From contig NZ_CP043450.1 of NCBI RefSeq assembly GCF_003286415.2, positions 7,378,001-7,442,000 of the forward strand: 64,000 nucleotides of DNA, read 5' to 3'. The DNA comes from Mucilaginibacter rubeus (GTDB lineage: Bacteria > Bacteroidota > Bacteroidia > Sphingobacteriales > Sphingobacteriaceae). The notes under the pieces are model-generated. The model saw only the letters and a list, made by a program, of their open reading frames with translations, was not told the origin of the DNA and ran no database searches. The translations under genes and the position numbers were made by a program. This document shows, one piece after another, positions 40,509-50,641 of this stretch; position 1 is the first letter of the stretch; every line of letters starts with the position of its first letter.

Positions 40509-43500
40509 TTAAACCTGTTTCATCTTACTCCGTTTAGCAGCTTGATACTCAGTTGGCGTAGTGCCGAACTGCTTCAGGAAATTACGTCCCAGGTGCGATT
40601 GCGAGCTGTAACCTACCATGTTAGCAACTTCGTAGATCTTATAATCCCCTTCTTCCAGCAATTGGGCGGCGGCTTTTAATCGCGTGATATTGATGAGTTC
40701 ATTAATGGTGAGGTTAGAAATAGCCTTAACCTTACGGTACAAGGTTGGCTTACTCATATTCATGAGATTGGCTATCTGCTCTACATCAAGTTCGGCATTC
40801 TGAATGTTTTTGTAGATAACGCCGTTGAGTTTATCCAAAAAGCTTTCATCAGGTTTTGAATACGCCATCGACTTGATATGCGCCAATGGAGAACTTGCGA
40901 AATGCTCCCTGATCTTATTGCGGTTAATAAGCAGGTTGGCTATTTGTACCTGTAAGTGTTCTGGTGAAAATGGTTTTTCGATATAGGCATCGGCGCCAAC
41001 TTCCAGTCCTTCAATTTTACTTTGCAGGGTGTTTTTAGCCGTTAGTAATATAATTGGGATGTGGCTGTAATCGAAATTTGTTTTGATGGTTTTGCACAGT
41101 TCAAACCCATCTATTCCCGGCATCATTACGTCGCTTATAATAAGCTGGATGTTCTCTATGGCTATCATATCCAGCGCTTCCTGTCCGTTAAGGGCTTTAA
41201 TAACCGAATATTTGTCGCTCAGATCATCCGAAATAAAATCAAGTATTTCCGGGTTATCGTCCACTAAAAGTATAACTGGTTTCATAAAGTCAATATTCTC
41301 CTCTCTGTTACTTAGGTCTGCCTGCTCATATTCATCGGGGGTAATATGCAGGTCGAATTCTTTTTCCTGGTGTACAGGCAAAGTAAGGTTAAATATATTA
41401 AAATCGTTAATAGATTTATTCAACACCAATAAACCTTTATGCAATTCGGCTAAGGAGCGCGATAAAGAGAGGCCAATTCCCGTACCAATCTGCTTTTCCG
41501 ACTCCTTCATCCTGAAGAAAGGTTCAAAGATCTTTTCGCGCATTTCATAAGGGATCAGGTTGCCGCTATTCCTTATTTCGATGGTAAAAGTAGGGTCGTT
41601 ATCGGGGTGATCAATTAATTCGATCTCAACTTCTGATGTGCTGTATTTGATAGCATTATTGATAAGGTTACTTATAATTTTAGTGAATGCCTCAATATCA
41701 ACATAGGCATAAACGGTTTTAGCCGGATGTATAAACGTATAGCTGAGGTTCTTTTGCTCGGCCATAGGTTTAAACCGCATAAAGGTATCGGCAAGCAGAT
41801 CGGTGATGTCTGTTTTAACAAAACTGAGGCTAAAGCCATTAGTTTCGGTTTTGCGGAAATCAAGCAGTTGGTTGGTAAGATCAAGCAATCGGTTGGTGTT
41901 CTTTTCCATAATCTTCAGGTTGTTTTGAATTTCTGGAACATGCTCGGCTTTCCTGATCACCTTTTCCATAGGCCCTTTGATAAGGGTTAGCGGCGTGCGG
42001 ATTTCATGCGCCACATTGGTGAAGAACTCAATTTTGGCATTGTAGATCTGTTTTTCCTTGTCGTTTTCGAGGGTTTCGATAATGCGTTTGTTTTTTTCGC
42101 GGGTTTTGCGGTGATAGCTTCTGAGTAGGTAGTAGCCAGTCAGCAAAAACAGCATGCAATAAGCGATATAAGCCCAAACACTTTCCCAAAAAGGCGGCGC
42201 TATATTAATTTCGAGGGTTGTTTCTTTTTGGGTCCAGATGCCGTTATTACCCGCCGCTTTTACTACAAATGTGTAATGACCGGGCTGCAATTGGGTAAAG
42301 TAAACTTTACGGTTGCGCTTAAGTTCGGTCCAGCCCTTGTCCAGACCTTTCATCATATATTTATACTGGGTCATTTCCGGCGATGGGAAACTTAGCGCCG
42401 CAAAATCAATACTAAATGACGACTGGTTATGATTGAGGTTGATTTTTTTTGTGCTGATGATGGATTGGCTAAGCAACGAATCGGCGCCCTTAACAGAGAT
42501 CTCTTTATTGTGTACCTGGAAGCCGGTTATATAAACGGGAGCAATAAAGTGATTGATTTTAAAATTGGCAGGATTAAAGCTAACCATACCACGTACGCAA
42601 CCAAAGTACATGGTACCATCGGCATCTTTAAAGGATGAGTTGTAATTAAACTGATCGCTTAACAAACCATTTGCTTTGGTATAAATTTTAATGGCCTCTG
42701 TAGCCGGGTTAAAGCAAACAAGGCCACGCGTGGTGCTGATCCACAGGTTTTTATGGCTATCCTCTTCCACCCGGAAAATGTAATTACTCGGAAAGCCTTT
42801 ATTGCTGTCATAAAATTTATAGCTATCAGCTTCCGGGTCATATTTCCATAGCCCCAGGCCTTCCGTCGCAAACCATAATTTGTGGCTGCTGTCTTCAAAA
42901 ACACCATTAACTGTAGTAGTATTAAGTACGTTTTTAACGGGGTAGCGATAGTTTAGCTTAGTACTGGTATTGTTTGCCGGGTTGTAACAGTAAATACCAT
43001 CGCGCACGGTGCCTATCCATATTTTACCTTTATGGTCTTCGGTTATTGCATAAATGAAATCGTACGGAGGTAACTTATCTATCAGGGTAAAATCTTTAGT
43101 AGTTAAGTTATACCTGTAGAAGCCGCGTGTGGTGCCAACAAATATGAGCCCGCTCCGGGTTCTGCAAAAGCAAATGATGAAGTTGCTTTTAAGATCGTTG
43201 CTCTGATTGCCGGCCAGGTAAACACGTTCCACCTTACCGGTTTGAATGTTCATGATGTCCAGGCCCCGCTCAAAAGTGCCTACAAACAATTCGTTACCAA
43301 CCGGTAGTATGCCATGGATGTTGGTGTTTGAAATGCTGGCTTTTCCGTTGGGATAGTAATGCGTCCAGGTATGTTTATCGGGCGCTAATTTGTTAAGCCC
43401 GTTGTCTTCTGTACCCATCCATAGGTTGCCATATATATCTTTATTAATTTCGCGCACTACATTCCCCTTAAGCGAGTTTGGTTCGGTATCGGGATAAAAC

Positions 43501-44501
43501 TTGTTGAAAGTTGAATATTGTTTAGGATAATAATTGAGCCCGCCAAAGTAGGTGCCTACCCAAACGCCGCCTTCCGAATCTTTATAAAGGCAATAAACAG
43601 CATTATCGGATATGGAATATGGGTCATTGAAATGTTTTCGGAGATTAAGGAACGTACCCTTTACCGAATCGTAAATGAATACACCGGACTCTGTTGCTAT
43701 CCAGTATTCAGTATCGCTGTATTTTAAAAAATCGCGTACATAAATCGCGGTTTTATCCGGATTGTAGTTAAGCAGATCTGTATATGCACCGGTTTCGGAG
43801 TCAAACTCTTTGAAACCGTGACTGTTGGTGGCCACAAATATTTTATTGTTACCTGCGTAATAGATCTTCTCTATATATTTTGATGTAACGTTATCCGTTG
43901 GCTTAAACAGGTTGTATGAAGTAAACGTGCGGTTTGCCTGGTCCATTTTCTCCATCACGCCCGATGAGGCTGATGTCCACACGATACCATTAATAATTAC
44001 TACCGATGTAGCTTCAAAGTGTTGCCATGGCCAATAGTCAATTTTTTCGCCGGTTTTTTGGTCGTACTTTATTAATGAGGCTCCGGCTATAAACCAGCAG
44101 TTATTGTGTTCATCAAAGGTGATACTGCGTACGCCGTTAATATTTGCGGTATTGATATGTGCAAATGTTTCTGACTGCGGATCGTACTTATCCAAGCCTT
44201 CGTCGGTGCCTATCCACAGGGTTCCTTTTTGATCAAGAGACAGGGTATGCACCATGTTATTTGAAATGGTGCTTTTATCGGCAGGGTTATGCCTGAATGT
44301 TTTAAAGGTATAGCCATCAAAGCGGTTAAGGCCATCTTTGGTGCCAAACCATAAAAAGCCGCGCTTATCCTGCAGGCTGCAGTAAACGGTATTATGCGAT
44401 AAACCATGTTCAACCTGGTAATGCCTGAAGTAGTACGTCTGGGCATTACAAATGCCGCAGGATACTGTAAAAAGTAATAAAAATATGTATAGTGGTTTCA
44501 A
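40509..44501 (-). CDS. Hybrid two-component system regulator (HTCS)
   Basis: One-protein sensor and response regulator of about 1330 residues that spans the inner membrane. Seen in order: signal peptide (FLLLFTVSCGICNAQ), two-component-regulator propeller repeats such as DKRGFLWFGTKDGLNRFDG, a Y_Y_Y domain, a membrane helix (AYIAYCMLFLLTGYYLL), HisKA (AHEIRTPLTLIKG), HATPase (NLINNAIKYS, GTGIGLSLSRSL), a receiver domain (LIISDVMMPGIDG) and an AraC-type DNA-binding domain. The start is placed at a TTG ending at 44501, because it opens the signal peptide and the only good -7 box lies at 44518-44525. An ATG at 44633 would lie upstream of that box. It is divergent from susC and should activate the locus on binding oligosaccharide in the periplasm. 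Confidence 0.93.
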   Translation of the reverse strand: MKPLYIFLLLFTVSCGICNAQTYYFRHYQVEHGLSHNTVYCSLQDKRGFLWFGTKDGLNRFDGYTFKTFRHNPADKSTISNNMVHTLSLDQKGTLWIGTDEGLDKYDPQSETFAHINTANINGVRSITFDEHNNCWFIAGASLIKYDQKTGEKIDYWPWQHFEATSVVIINGIVWTSASSGVMEKMDQANRTFTSYNLFKPTDNVTSKYIEKIYYAGNNKIFVATNSHGFKEFDSETGAYTDLLNYNPDKTAIYVRDFLKYSDTEYWIATESGVFIYDSVKGTFLNLRKHFNDPYSISDNAVYCLYKDSEGGVWVGTYFGGLNYYPKQYSTFNKFYPDTEPNSLKGNVVREINKDIYGNLWMGTEDNGLNKLAPDKHTWTHYYPNGKASISNTNIHGILPVGNELFVGTFERGLDIMNIQTGKVERVYLAGNQSNDLKSNFIICFCRTRSGLIFVGTTRGFYRYNLTTKDFTLIDKLPPYDFIYAITEDHKGKIWIGTVRDGIYCYNPANNTSTKLNYRYPVKNVLNTTTVNGVFEDSSHKLWFATEGLGLWKYDPEADSYKFYDSNKGFPSNYIFRVEEDSHKNLWISTTRGLVCFNPATEAIKIYTKANGLLSDQFNYNSSFKDADGTMYFGCVRGMVSFNPANFKINHFIAPVYITGFQVHNKEISVKGADSLLSQSIISTKKINLNHNQSSFSIDFAALSFPSPEMTQYKYMMKGLDKGWTELKRNRKVYFTQLQPGHYTFVVKAAGNNGIWTQKETTLEINIAPPFWESVWAYIAYCMLFLLTGYYLLRSYHRKTREKNKRIIETLENDKEKQIYNAKIEFFTNVAHEIRTPLTLIKGPMEKVIRKAEHVPEIQNNLKIMEKNTNRLLDLTNQLLDFRKTETNGFSLSFVKTDITDLLADTFMRFKPMAEQKNLSYTFIHPAKTVYAYVDIEAFTKIISNLINNAIKYSTSEVEIELIDHPDNDPTFTIEIRNSGNLIPYEMREKIFEPFFRMKESEKQIGTGIGLSLSRSLAELHKGLLVLNKSINDFNIFNLTLPVHQEKEFDLHITPDEYEQADLSNREENIDFMKPVILLVDDNPEILDFISDDLSDKYSVIKALNGQEALDMIAIENIQLIISDVMMPGIDGFELCKTIKTNFDYSHIPIILLTAKNTLQSKIEGLEVGADAYIEKPFSPEHLQVQIANLLINRNKIREHFASSPLAHIKSMAYSKPDESFLDKLNGVIYKNIQNAELDVEQIANLMNMSKPTLYRKVKAISNLTINELINITRLKAAAQLLEEGDYKIYEVANMVGYSSQSHLGRNFLKQFGTTPTEYQAAKRSKMKQV

Positions 44502-44517
44502 AATAATCAGCTTAAAG

Positions 44518-44525
44518 CAAATATA
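44518..44525 (-). promoter_or_regulatory. Candidate HTCS promoter -7 box
   Basis: Reads TATATTTG on the minus strand, matching TAnnTTTG, 17 bp before the proposed TTG start. The -33 element is not clear. If used, the upstream ATG at 44633 is not in the message. Confidence 0.45.
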
Positions 44526-44695
44526 ACCAATCTGTTGCAGCGTTTCTACCCTCCTGAAAATTGATACTTTTTGACTAAGTATTGATATGATTTGGTTAAT
44601 CGCCGGGGCTAAAATCCTTTTTCTTTGAAGCATGATTTTAGATATGTCAATTGTACATTTTTAAAATCAAAACTTAACCAATTAATAGATCATTT

Positions 44696-47600
44696 ATGAG
44701 AAAATTTTTACTACTCAGGCATGGGGGAAATCCTCATGTGCAGTGGCCGCCCAGTAAGTGGAGCCCAAAAGTAATGCTAATCGCTTTTTTCATCATGACC
44801 GGTTTCCTTTTTTCGTTTAGTGCATCCGCGCAAAATAAAATTAAGGTTTCGGGAACTGTGACAGACACCACCGGCCTGGCGCTAACAGGCGTAGCCGTAA
44901 GGGTGCAAGGCACACAAGGTGGAACAACGACTGATGCTCAGGGTAACTTTTCACTTAATGTACCTACAGCAAACAGTACATTAACGTTTACTTACATCGG
45001 CTACGTTGCACAAGAGATTGCCCTGCAAGGCAGAACAACCCTTAAAGTTCGGCTTCGCGAAACAAATTCATCATTGCAGGAGGTTGTGGTAACCGGTTAC
45101 GGCTCACAGAAAAAGTCATCCATTACGGGTGCTATCTCCAGCGTAACCAGTAAGGATATCGATCGTGTACACGCGGGTTCAACCGTTAGTACAACGCTTG
45201 CCGGTAAAATTCCGGGTGTAACCTTCAGGCAATCAGAAGGCAGGCCAGGTGCCAGCGCCAGCATCCAGATCCGTAACATGGGTACCCCATTATATGTAAT
45301 TGACGGTATCCAGCAGGATGAAGGCCAGTTTAACAACCTTGCTCCAAACGACGTAGAAAGTATCGCAGTATTGAAAGACGCATCTGCCGCAATTTACGGT
45401 GTACGTGCTGCAAACGGCGTTGTGGTAGTAACTACCAAAAAAGGTTCGGGCGACTCACGCGTTAACATTGATGCTTACCTTGGTTTCCAAAACTGGTACC
45501 GTTTCCCTAACGTACTAACCAATTCGTATGATTATATGCGTTATTTGGCTGATGCACAGGTTAACAGCAACGGTTCAACAACCATTACCCAGGCTGATCT
45601 TGACAAGTACAAAGCCGGAACAGAAAAAGGTTACCAAAGCTTTAACTGGCGCGATTACGTTTTGAAGGCTAACAACAATGCTCCTCAAAACTCGGTTAAC
45701 GCCAACTTTACCGGTGGTACCGACAAACTGAACTACTATGTATCTGCAACAAACCTGTTCCAGAATTCACAATTAGGTAAAGAGTATAAGTTTAACCGCT
45801 CAAACATCCAGTCAAACGTATCGTTAAAAGTAGCCAACGGCTTAAAAGTGAGCATGGATATCAACGGTCGTATCGAAACCCGCGAAAACCCTGGTGTACC
45901 GGGTGGTGACGATTACTTCCTGGCCCGTTTTGCTGTTTTAAGAAATACGCCGCTTGAGCGCCCTTACGCTAACGATAATCCAAATTATTTGAATGACATC
46001 GGTCACACCGAGTCAAACTACGCTTTCCTTAATGACAAGCTTTCGGGCTTATATCATAGCGATTGGCGTGTTTTGCAAACCAACTTTGGTGCCGAATACC
46101 AAGTGCCAGGTATTAAAGGCTTATTGTTAAAAGGTTTGTATTCATACTATATTGCTGATTACCTGTTAAATAACCAGGAGTATACCTATAACGCTTACAC
46201 TTATCGCCCGGCAACTGATACTTATGATATCACCGGCGGTAGTACCAACCCTTGGCGTGAGCGCGAGCAGAGAAAAGAGTTCGCTAAAACTTACCAATGG
46301 CAAATCAACTACAACAACACCTTTGGCAAACACACTATCGGTGCTATATTCGTATCTGAGCGTATTGAGTTACAACACTTACGTAACTGGATCCATGCTT
46401 CGCCGGTATCAAACAACCTGCCGCTTATTTACTTCCCAACTGCTGACCAATATCAGGACAGCGACAATAAAGAAGCCCGTATAGGTTATATCGGCCGACT
46501 TGATTACAACTACGATAACAAATACTACCTGCAATTATCTGGCAGAAGGGATGCTTCATACCTGTTTGCCCCTGATAAACGCGTAGGTTATTTCCCAGGC
46601 GGATCTATCGGCTGGCGTATCACCCAGGAAGGTTTCATGAAGAAACTACTTGGCGAAAACAGCATCCTGAATGATTTAAAAATCCGTGCATCATACGGTG
46701 TATTGGGTGATGACCGCGATCCTAACAACTCTGCAAACCCAATTGTAACCCCATATGCTTATTTACCGGGTTATAACTACAATGCAGGTACTGCAATTAT
46801 TGACGGTAATGCTATAGTTACTTCAACCGACAAGGGTTTGGTAACAACCAATATCTCATGGTCAAAAAGTAAAATGACCGACGTAGGTATGGACTTTACC
46901 TTATTGAACAACAGGTTGAGCGGTGTTGTTGATTATTTCTACCGTAAACGTACAGGCCTGGCTGGCCCGCCATCAAAACTGGTATTGCCACTGGAAGTAG
47001 GCTATTCATTGCCGGCGGAAAATTCAAGCAGCGATTCACAATCGGGTGGTGAGTTTTCATTGAACTGGAATGATAAGGTTGGAAAAGTAAGCTATAATAT
47101 TGGCGGTAACATTTCTTACTCACGTCAGAAATCAATATTCAGGAACGAATATTTCGGTAACTCCTTAGAACGTTACTTTGGATCTGGAATAAACCGTTAT
47201 GCCAATATCGACTGGGGTTACACGGTTATAGGTCAGTTCTCATCTATCGAACAGATCAACAACTATAAAATCAATAACGACGGTCAGGGTAACAGGACAA
47301 TGCTTCCGGGCGACTTGATGTACAAAGACTGGAACGGTGACGGTAAGATTGACGGTTATGATACGCGTCCTATCGGTTACGGTTATGGCAAACAGCCAAA
47401 CATCAACTTTGGTTTAACCTTGGGTGCTGCATACCACGGCTTTGATTTCCATGCTGACTTTTCGGGAGGTGCCGGTTATACCTGGTTCCAGAACTATGAA
47501 ACAAGGTGGGCATTCCAAAACAATGGTAACTTGAACACAATATTTGAAGACAGGTACCATCGTGCAGATCCGTTTGATATCAACAGCGCATGGATTCCTG

Positions 47601-47905
47601 GTAAATATCCTGCAAACAGGGTTAACCCGGGTACTACCAACAGTGATTATGACCGTAACTCAACCTTCTGGTTACATAGTGTAAAATACCTGAGGGTACG
47701 TACACTGGAATTAGGTTACTCGCTGCCTACTCAGCTGCTGGCTAAAGTGAAGATCAAGAGAGCACGCTTTTATGTTAACGCCTATAACATGTTCTCGTTT
47801 GATAACCTGAAACAGTTTGGCGTTGACCCTGAAACAACGGATGATAACGGGTTACAATTCCCACAGAGCAAGGTGCTCAACTTTGGTGTTAATTTAACCT
47901 TTTAA
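44696..47905 (+). CDS. SusC/RagA-family TonB-dependent outer-membrane transporter
   Basis: A 1069-residue outer-membrane barrel that imports oligosaccharides with SusD. Seen: a long N-terminal region before the signal (LIAFFIMTGFLFSFSASAQ), the carboxypeptidase-regulatory-like domain (VSGTVTDTTGLALTGVAVRV, then GNFSLNVPT), the plug with LQEVVVTGYGSQKKSSITGA, GRPGASASIQIRNMGTPLYV and VLKDASAAIYGVRAANGVVV, and a barrel ending in NFGVNLTF with terminal Phe. It is 23 bp upstream of susD. The carbohydrate is inferred from neighbours to be an arabinose-rich glycan such as arabinan or arabinogalactan; the sequence does not show it. Confidence 0.97.
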   Translation: MRKFLLLRHGGNPHVQWPPSKWSPKVMLIAFFIMTGFLFSFSASAQNKIKVSGTVTDTTGLALTGVAVRVQGTQGGTTTDAQGNFSLNVPTANSTLTFTYIGYVAQEIALQGRTTLKVRLRETNSSLQEVVVTGYGSQKKSSITGAISSVTSKDIDRVHAGSTVSTTLAGKIPGVTFRQSEGRPGASASIQIRNMGTPLYVIDGIQQDEGQFNNLAPNDVESIAVLKDASAAIYGVRAANGVVVVTTKKGSGDSRVNIDAYLGFQNWYRFPNVLTNSYDYMRYLADAQVNSNGSTTITQADLDKYKAGTEKGYQSFNWRDYVLKANNNAPQNSVNANFTGGTDKLNYYVSATNLFQNSQLGKEYKFNRSNIQSNVSLKVANGLKVSMDINGRIETRENPGVPGGDDYFLARFAVLRNTPLERPYANDNPNYLNDIGHTESNYAFLNDKLSGLYHSDWRVLQTNFGAEYQVPGIKGLLLKGLYSYYIADYLLNNQEYTYNAYTYRPATDTYDITGGSTNPWREREQRKEFAKTYQWQINYNNTFGKHTIGAIFVSERIELQHLRNWIHASPVSNNLPLIYFPTADQYQDSDNKEARIGYIGRLDYNYDNKYYLQLSGRRDASYLFAPDKRVGYFPGGSIGWRITQEGFMKKLLGENSILNDLKIRASYGVLGDDRDPNNSANPIVTPYAYLPGYNYNAGTAIIDGNAIVTSTDKGLVTTNISWSKSKMTDVGMDFTLLNNRLSGVVDYFYRKRTGLAGPPSKLVLPLEVGYSLPAENSSSDSQSGGEFSLNWNDKVGKVSYNIGGNISYSRQKSIFRNEYFGNSLERYFGSGINRYANIDWGYTVIGQFSSIEQINNYKINNDGQGNRTMLPGDLMYKDWNGDGKIDGYDTRPIGYGYGKQPNINFGLTLGAAYHGFDFHADFSGGAGYTWFQNYETRWAFQNNGNLNTIFEDRYHRADPFDINSAWIPGKYPANRVNPGTTNSDYDRNSTFWLHSVKYLRVRTLELGYSLPTQLLAKVKIKRARFYVNAYNMFSFDNLKQFGVDPETTDDNGLQFPQSKVLNFGVNLTF

Positions 47906-47928
47906 TTGATCCCTCAAGTTTAAACCAA

Positions 47929-49824
47929 ATGAAAAAAACAACCATAATATCAACATTTGCACTCCTGTTAGTTACAGGGGCCTGCAAAAAAGACAGTGCT
48001 TTTTTGGATGTACCCCCCAAGCAGGTGGTAACTTCAGATGTTGCATTCTCCGACCCCAACCTTGTACTTTCTATTCTTGCTGATTTATATAACCGTGTTT
48101 ACGATTTTTCTGGTCTGGATAACGGCTGGGCTTCATTTGCTGATTTCAGCGAATCGTTCCCTTCAGAAAACGGAAGCTATTATATAGTACAGCGTACAGG
48201 CTGGGATTTTGGCTCATGGAATACATGGGATTATAAATATGTTCGCGATTTGAACTTATTTATTGAGCGTGCTACCGCTGCTACCAAATTAACCGACGCG
48301 CAGAAAAATCAATTTATTGCCGAAGGCCGTTTTTTACGTGCCCAGTATTATTTTGAGCTGGTAAAAAGAATGGGCGGTGTTCCTCTGATCACTAAATCGC
48401 TTACTTATGATTTCTCGGGCAACGTTGAAGCATTGCAGATCCCGCGTGCAAAAGAGTCGGAAGTTTACGACTTTATCATTAGCGAGGCTGAAGCGATAAA
48501 AGGTTTATTACCAGTTAACGTTTCTGAAAAATCAAGGGCAACCCCGGCTGCTGTATTGGCTATGGAATCAAGGGCCGCTTTATATGCTGCTTCAATAGCT
48601 AAATATGGTGCAACAACACCTCAGGTATCATTACCTGGCGGTGAGGTGGGCATACCTGCAAGCTCTGCTACAGGTTATTACACTAAAGCGCTTGCTGCTG
48701 CCAAAGAGATTATATCAGGCACAGCAGGTAATTATTCGCTTTACAAACAATTACCTGATTTAAGCGATAACTTTGCCAACTTGTTCCTTGATAAAAGCAG
48801 CTCGGAGTCAATCTGGGTTGAGGATTTCAAGGCCAACGGCGGTAAAACACATGGTTTCACCACTAACGACCAACCTTTCTCAATTTCAGACGAAGGTTTG
48901 GACGCGGGAAGGTTAAACCCGTCGTTAAACCTGGTTGAGGCGTTTGAAAAGCTCGACAATTCATATGCTCCAATGGCAACTAAAGATGGCGCAGGTAACC
49001 CTATTTACTATACCGATCAGTTAGATATGTTTGCTGGCCGTGATGCAAGGCTTGCCGGTACCGTGTTATTGCCAAACGGATTATTTAAAGGTAAACGTAC
49101 CGAGGTATATGCAGGTTATCAATTAGGTAACGGTACTGTTATATCAAGCAGCGATGCTACCATTACACAAGATGTTCCCGGCTTAGGCAAGGTGCAGGTA
49201 GTGGGTAAAGATGGTCCGGTTAACGGCGCTGAGTTCCGTACTCAAACCGGTTTTTATATCCGTAAATACCTTGATCCAACTGTAGGTTCTGGTCGTCGTG
49301 GCCGTGGTAGTGATGTTAACTTTATCCGTTACCGTTATGCTGAAGTGTTATTGAACGCCGCTGAGGCTGATGCCGAATTAGGCAATTATGCAGAGGCTTC
49401 AGGCTATATTAACCAGGTTCGTTTAAGGGCTGGCCTTACCACCCCTTTGGTGCTCACCGCAGCTAATTATTTTGACCGTATTGTTCACGAACGCCGTGTT
49501 GAACTTGCTTTTGAAGGGCATACTTTATTTGATATGAAACGCTGGAGAATTGCTGATGCCGTTTGGGATGGTAACTCAATGTCAGTTGCTGATCTGGTTG
49601 CTAACATTGGTAAAGCAACTAAACGCAGCACGCAACCTTTTGGCTTGTGGCCATATAAATATTATAATCCGGGTGATGCTAACAACGGAAAATGGATATT
49701 TAAGGAAATAAAACCTTCGCCGGTAACAGGTTCAAACAGGTTCCTGTTGGGTAACTACTATTCACGTATTGGTGACGATGTTATAGCAGCCAACCCGAAA
49801 ATTGTTAAACAACCAAATCAATAA
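47929..49824 (+). CDS. SusD/RagB-family surface glycan-binding lipoprotein
   Basis: A 631-residue lipoprotein (IISTFALLLVTGACKK, Cys near residue 19) that acts as the lid of the SusC transporter on the cell surface. Seen: FLDVPPKQVVTSDVAFSDPN, TPR-type helices (FIAEGRFLRAQYYFELVKRM), and the C-terminal signature NFIRYRYAEVLLNAAEADAE, then VHERRVELAFEGHTLFDMKRW. It is longer than starch SusD (about 550 residues), mostly from loops in the middle (residues 220-330). It belongs to one operon with susC and the DUF3823 gene. Confidence 0.96.
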   Translation: MKKTTIISTFALLLVTGACKKDSAFLDVPPKQVVTSDVAFSDPNLVLSILADLYNRVYDFSGLDNGWASFADFSESFPSENGSYYIVQRTGWDFGSWNTWDYKYVRDLNLFIERATAATKLTDAQKNQFIAEGRFLRAQYYFELVKRMGGVPLITKSLTYDFSGNVEALQIPRAKESEVYDFIISEAEAIKGLLPVNVSEKSRATPAAVLAMESRAALYAASIAKYGATTPQVSLPGGEVGIPASSATGYYTKALAAAKEIISGTAGNYSLYKQLPDLSDNFANLFLDKSSSESIWVEDFKANGGKTHGFTTNDQPFSISDEGLDAGRLNPSLNLVEAFEKLDNSYAPMATKDGAGNPIYYTDQLDMFAGRDARLAGTVLLPNGLFKGKRTEVYAGYQLGNGTVISSSDATITQDVPGLGKVQVVGKDGPVNGAEFRTQTGFYIRKYLDPTVGSGRRGRGSDVNFIRYRYAEVLLNAAEADAELGNYAEASGYINQVRLRAGLTTPLVLTAANYFDRIVHERRVELAFEGHTLFDMKRWRIADAVWDGNSMSVADLVANIGKATKRSTQPFGLWPYKYYNPGDANNGKWIFKEIKPSPVTGSNRFLLGNYYSRIGDDVIAANPKIVKQPNQ

Positions 49825-49843
49825 GAGTTAAAGAAAAGTGTTT

Positions 49844-50554
49844 ATGAAAATCAAGTTTCATCATATTTTAATAGGGCTTTTTCTTGCGGCCTCGGGCTGT
49901 AAGAAAGACAATTACGATGCGCCCACATCGAGACTGAGCGGTAGGTTGGTTTATAAAGGCGAAGCTATAAACGTTGAGTATAACGCTGTTCCTTACCAAA
50001 TTTATCAACCTGGTTTTGCAACAAAATCGGCTATACAGGGAACTTTCGATCCCGATGGTAATTACGCCCAGTTGTTATTTGACGGTACTTATAAGTTCAC
50101 AATCCCTGCAAACCAGGGGCCGTTTATGTGGAAAGAGTTATCGGCAGGAACCCGCGATAGCTTAACCGTAAACTTAAAAGGTAGCCAAACAGTTGATATT
50201 GAGGTAACTCCTTATTACCTGGTAGAGAATGCCAAGTTTACATCTACCGGCAGAAAGGTAACTGCTACTTTTGATATACAGAAAATAATCACTGATGCTA
50301 ATGCAAAAAACATTGACCGTGTTTATTTATATGTTAACAAAACACAGTTTGTGTCGGGTGGTTACCGTATAGGCGATGGCGATCCGCCATCAATTGCAGG
50401 TTCTGCTATTACAAGCATGACTAACCTGAGTTTAAGTTTCGATGTGCCTACTATAACTCCTACTCAGAATTATGTATTTGCACGTATTGGTTTAAAAATT
50501 GCCGGTGTTGAAGACCTTGTTTTCTCACCAGTATCAAAAATAACCTTACAATAA
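49844..50554 (+). CDS. DUF3823 lipoprotein, putative accessory glycan-binding protein
   Basis: A 236-residue lipoprotein; the ATG at 49844 is preferred to a GTG two codons earlier. The signal HHILIGLFLAASGCKKD places the Cys near residue 19. The N-terminal half has the DUF3823 pattern: APTSRLSGRLVYKGEAINVE, YQIYQPGFATK, then LLFDGTYKFTIPANQGPFMW. The C-terminal half is a second beta-sandwich. Such proteins follow SusD in many Bacteroidota loci and may be extra surface glycan-binding proteins, but binding is not demonstrated. A strong terminator directly after it ends the susCD transcript. Confidence 0.85.
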   Translation: MKIKFHHILIGLFLAASGCKKDNYDAPTSRLSGRLVYKGEAINVEYNAVPYQIYQPGFATKSAIQGTFDPDGNYAQLLFDGTYKFTIPANQGPFMWKELSAGTRDSLTVNLKGSQTVDIEVTPYYLVENAKFTSTGRKVTATFDIQKIITDANAKNIDRVYLYVNKTQFVSGGYRIGDGDPPSIAGSAITSMTNLSLSFDVPTITPTQNYVFARIGLKIAGVEDLVFSPVSKITLQ

Positions 50555-50560
50555 CTTATC

Positions 50561-50595
50561 GGCCCCCGCCGTTACAGCGGGGGCCTTTTTTCTTT
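50561..50595 (+). terminator. Intrinsic terminator after the susCD unit
   Basis: GGCCCCCGC (50561-50569) pairs exactly with GCGGGGGCC (50577-50585) around CGTTACA and runs into TTTTTTCTTT. It is very GC-rich and likely sets higher expression of susCD than of the enzymes downstream. Confidence 0.95.
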
Positions 50596-50641
50596 CCCAG
50601 CATTATTAATTAACATAATATCCTTACACTCCATTTTACTG

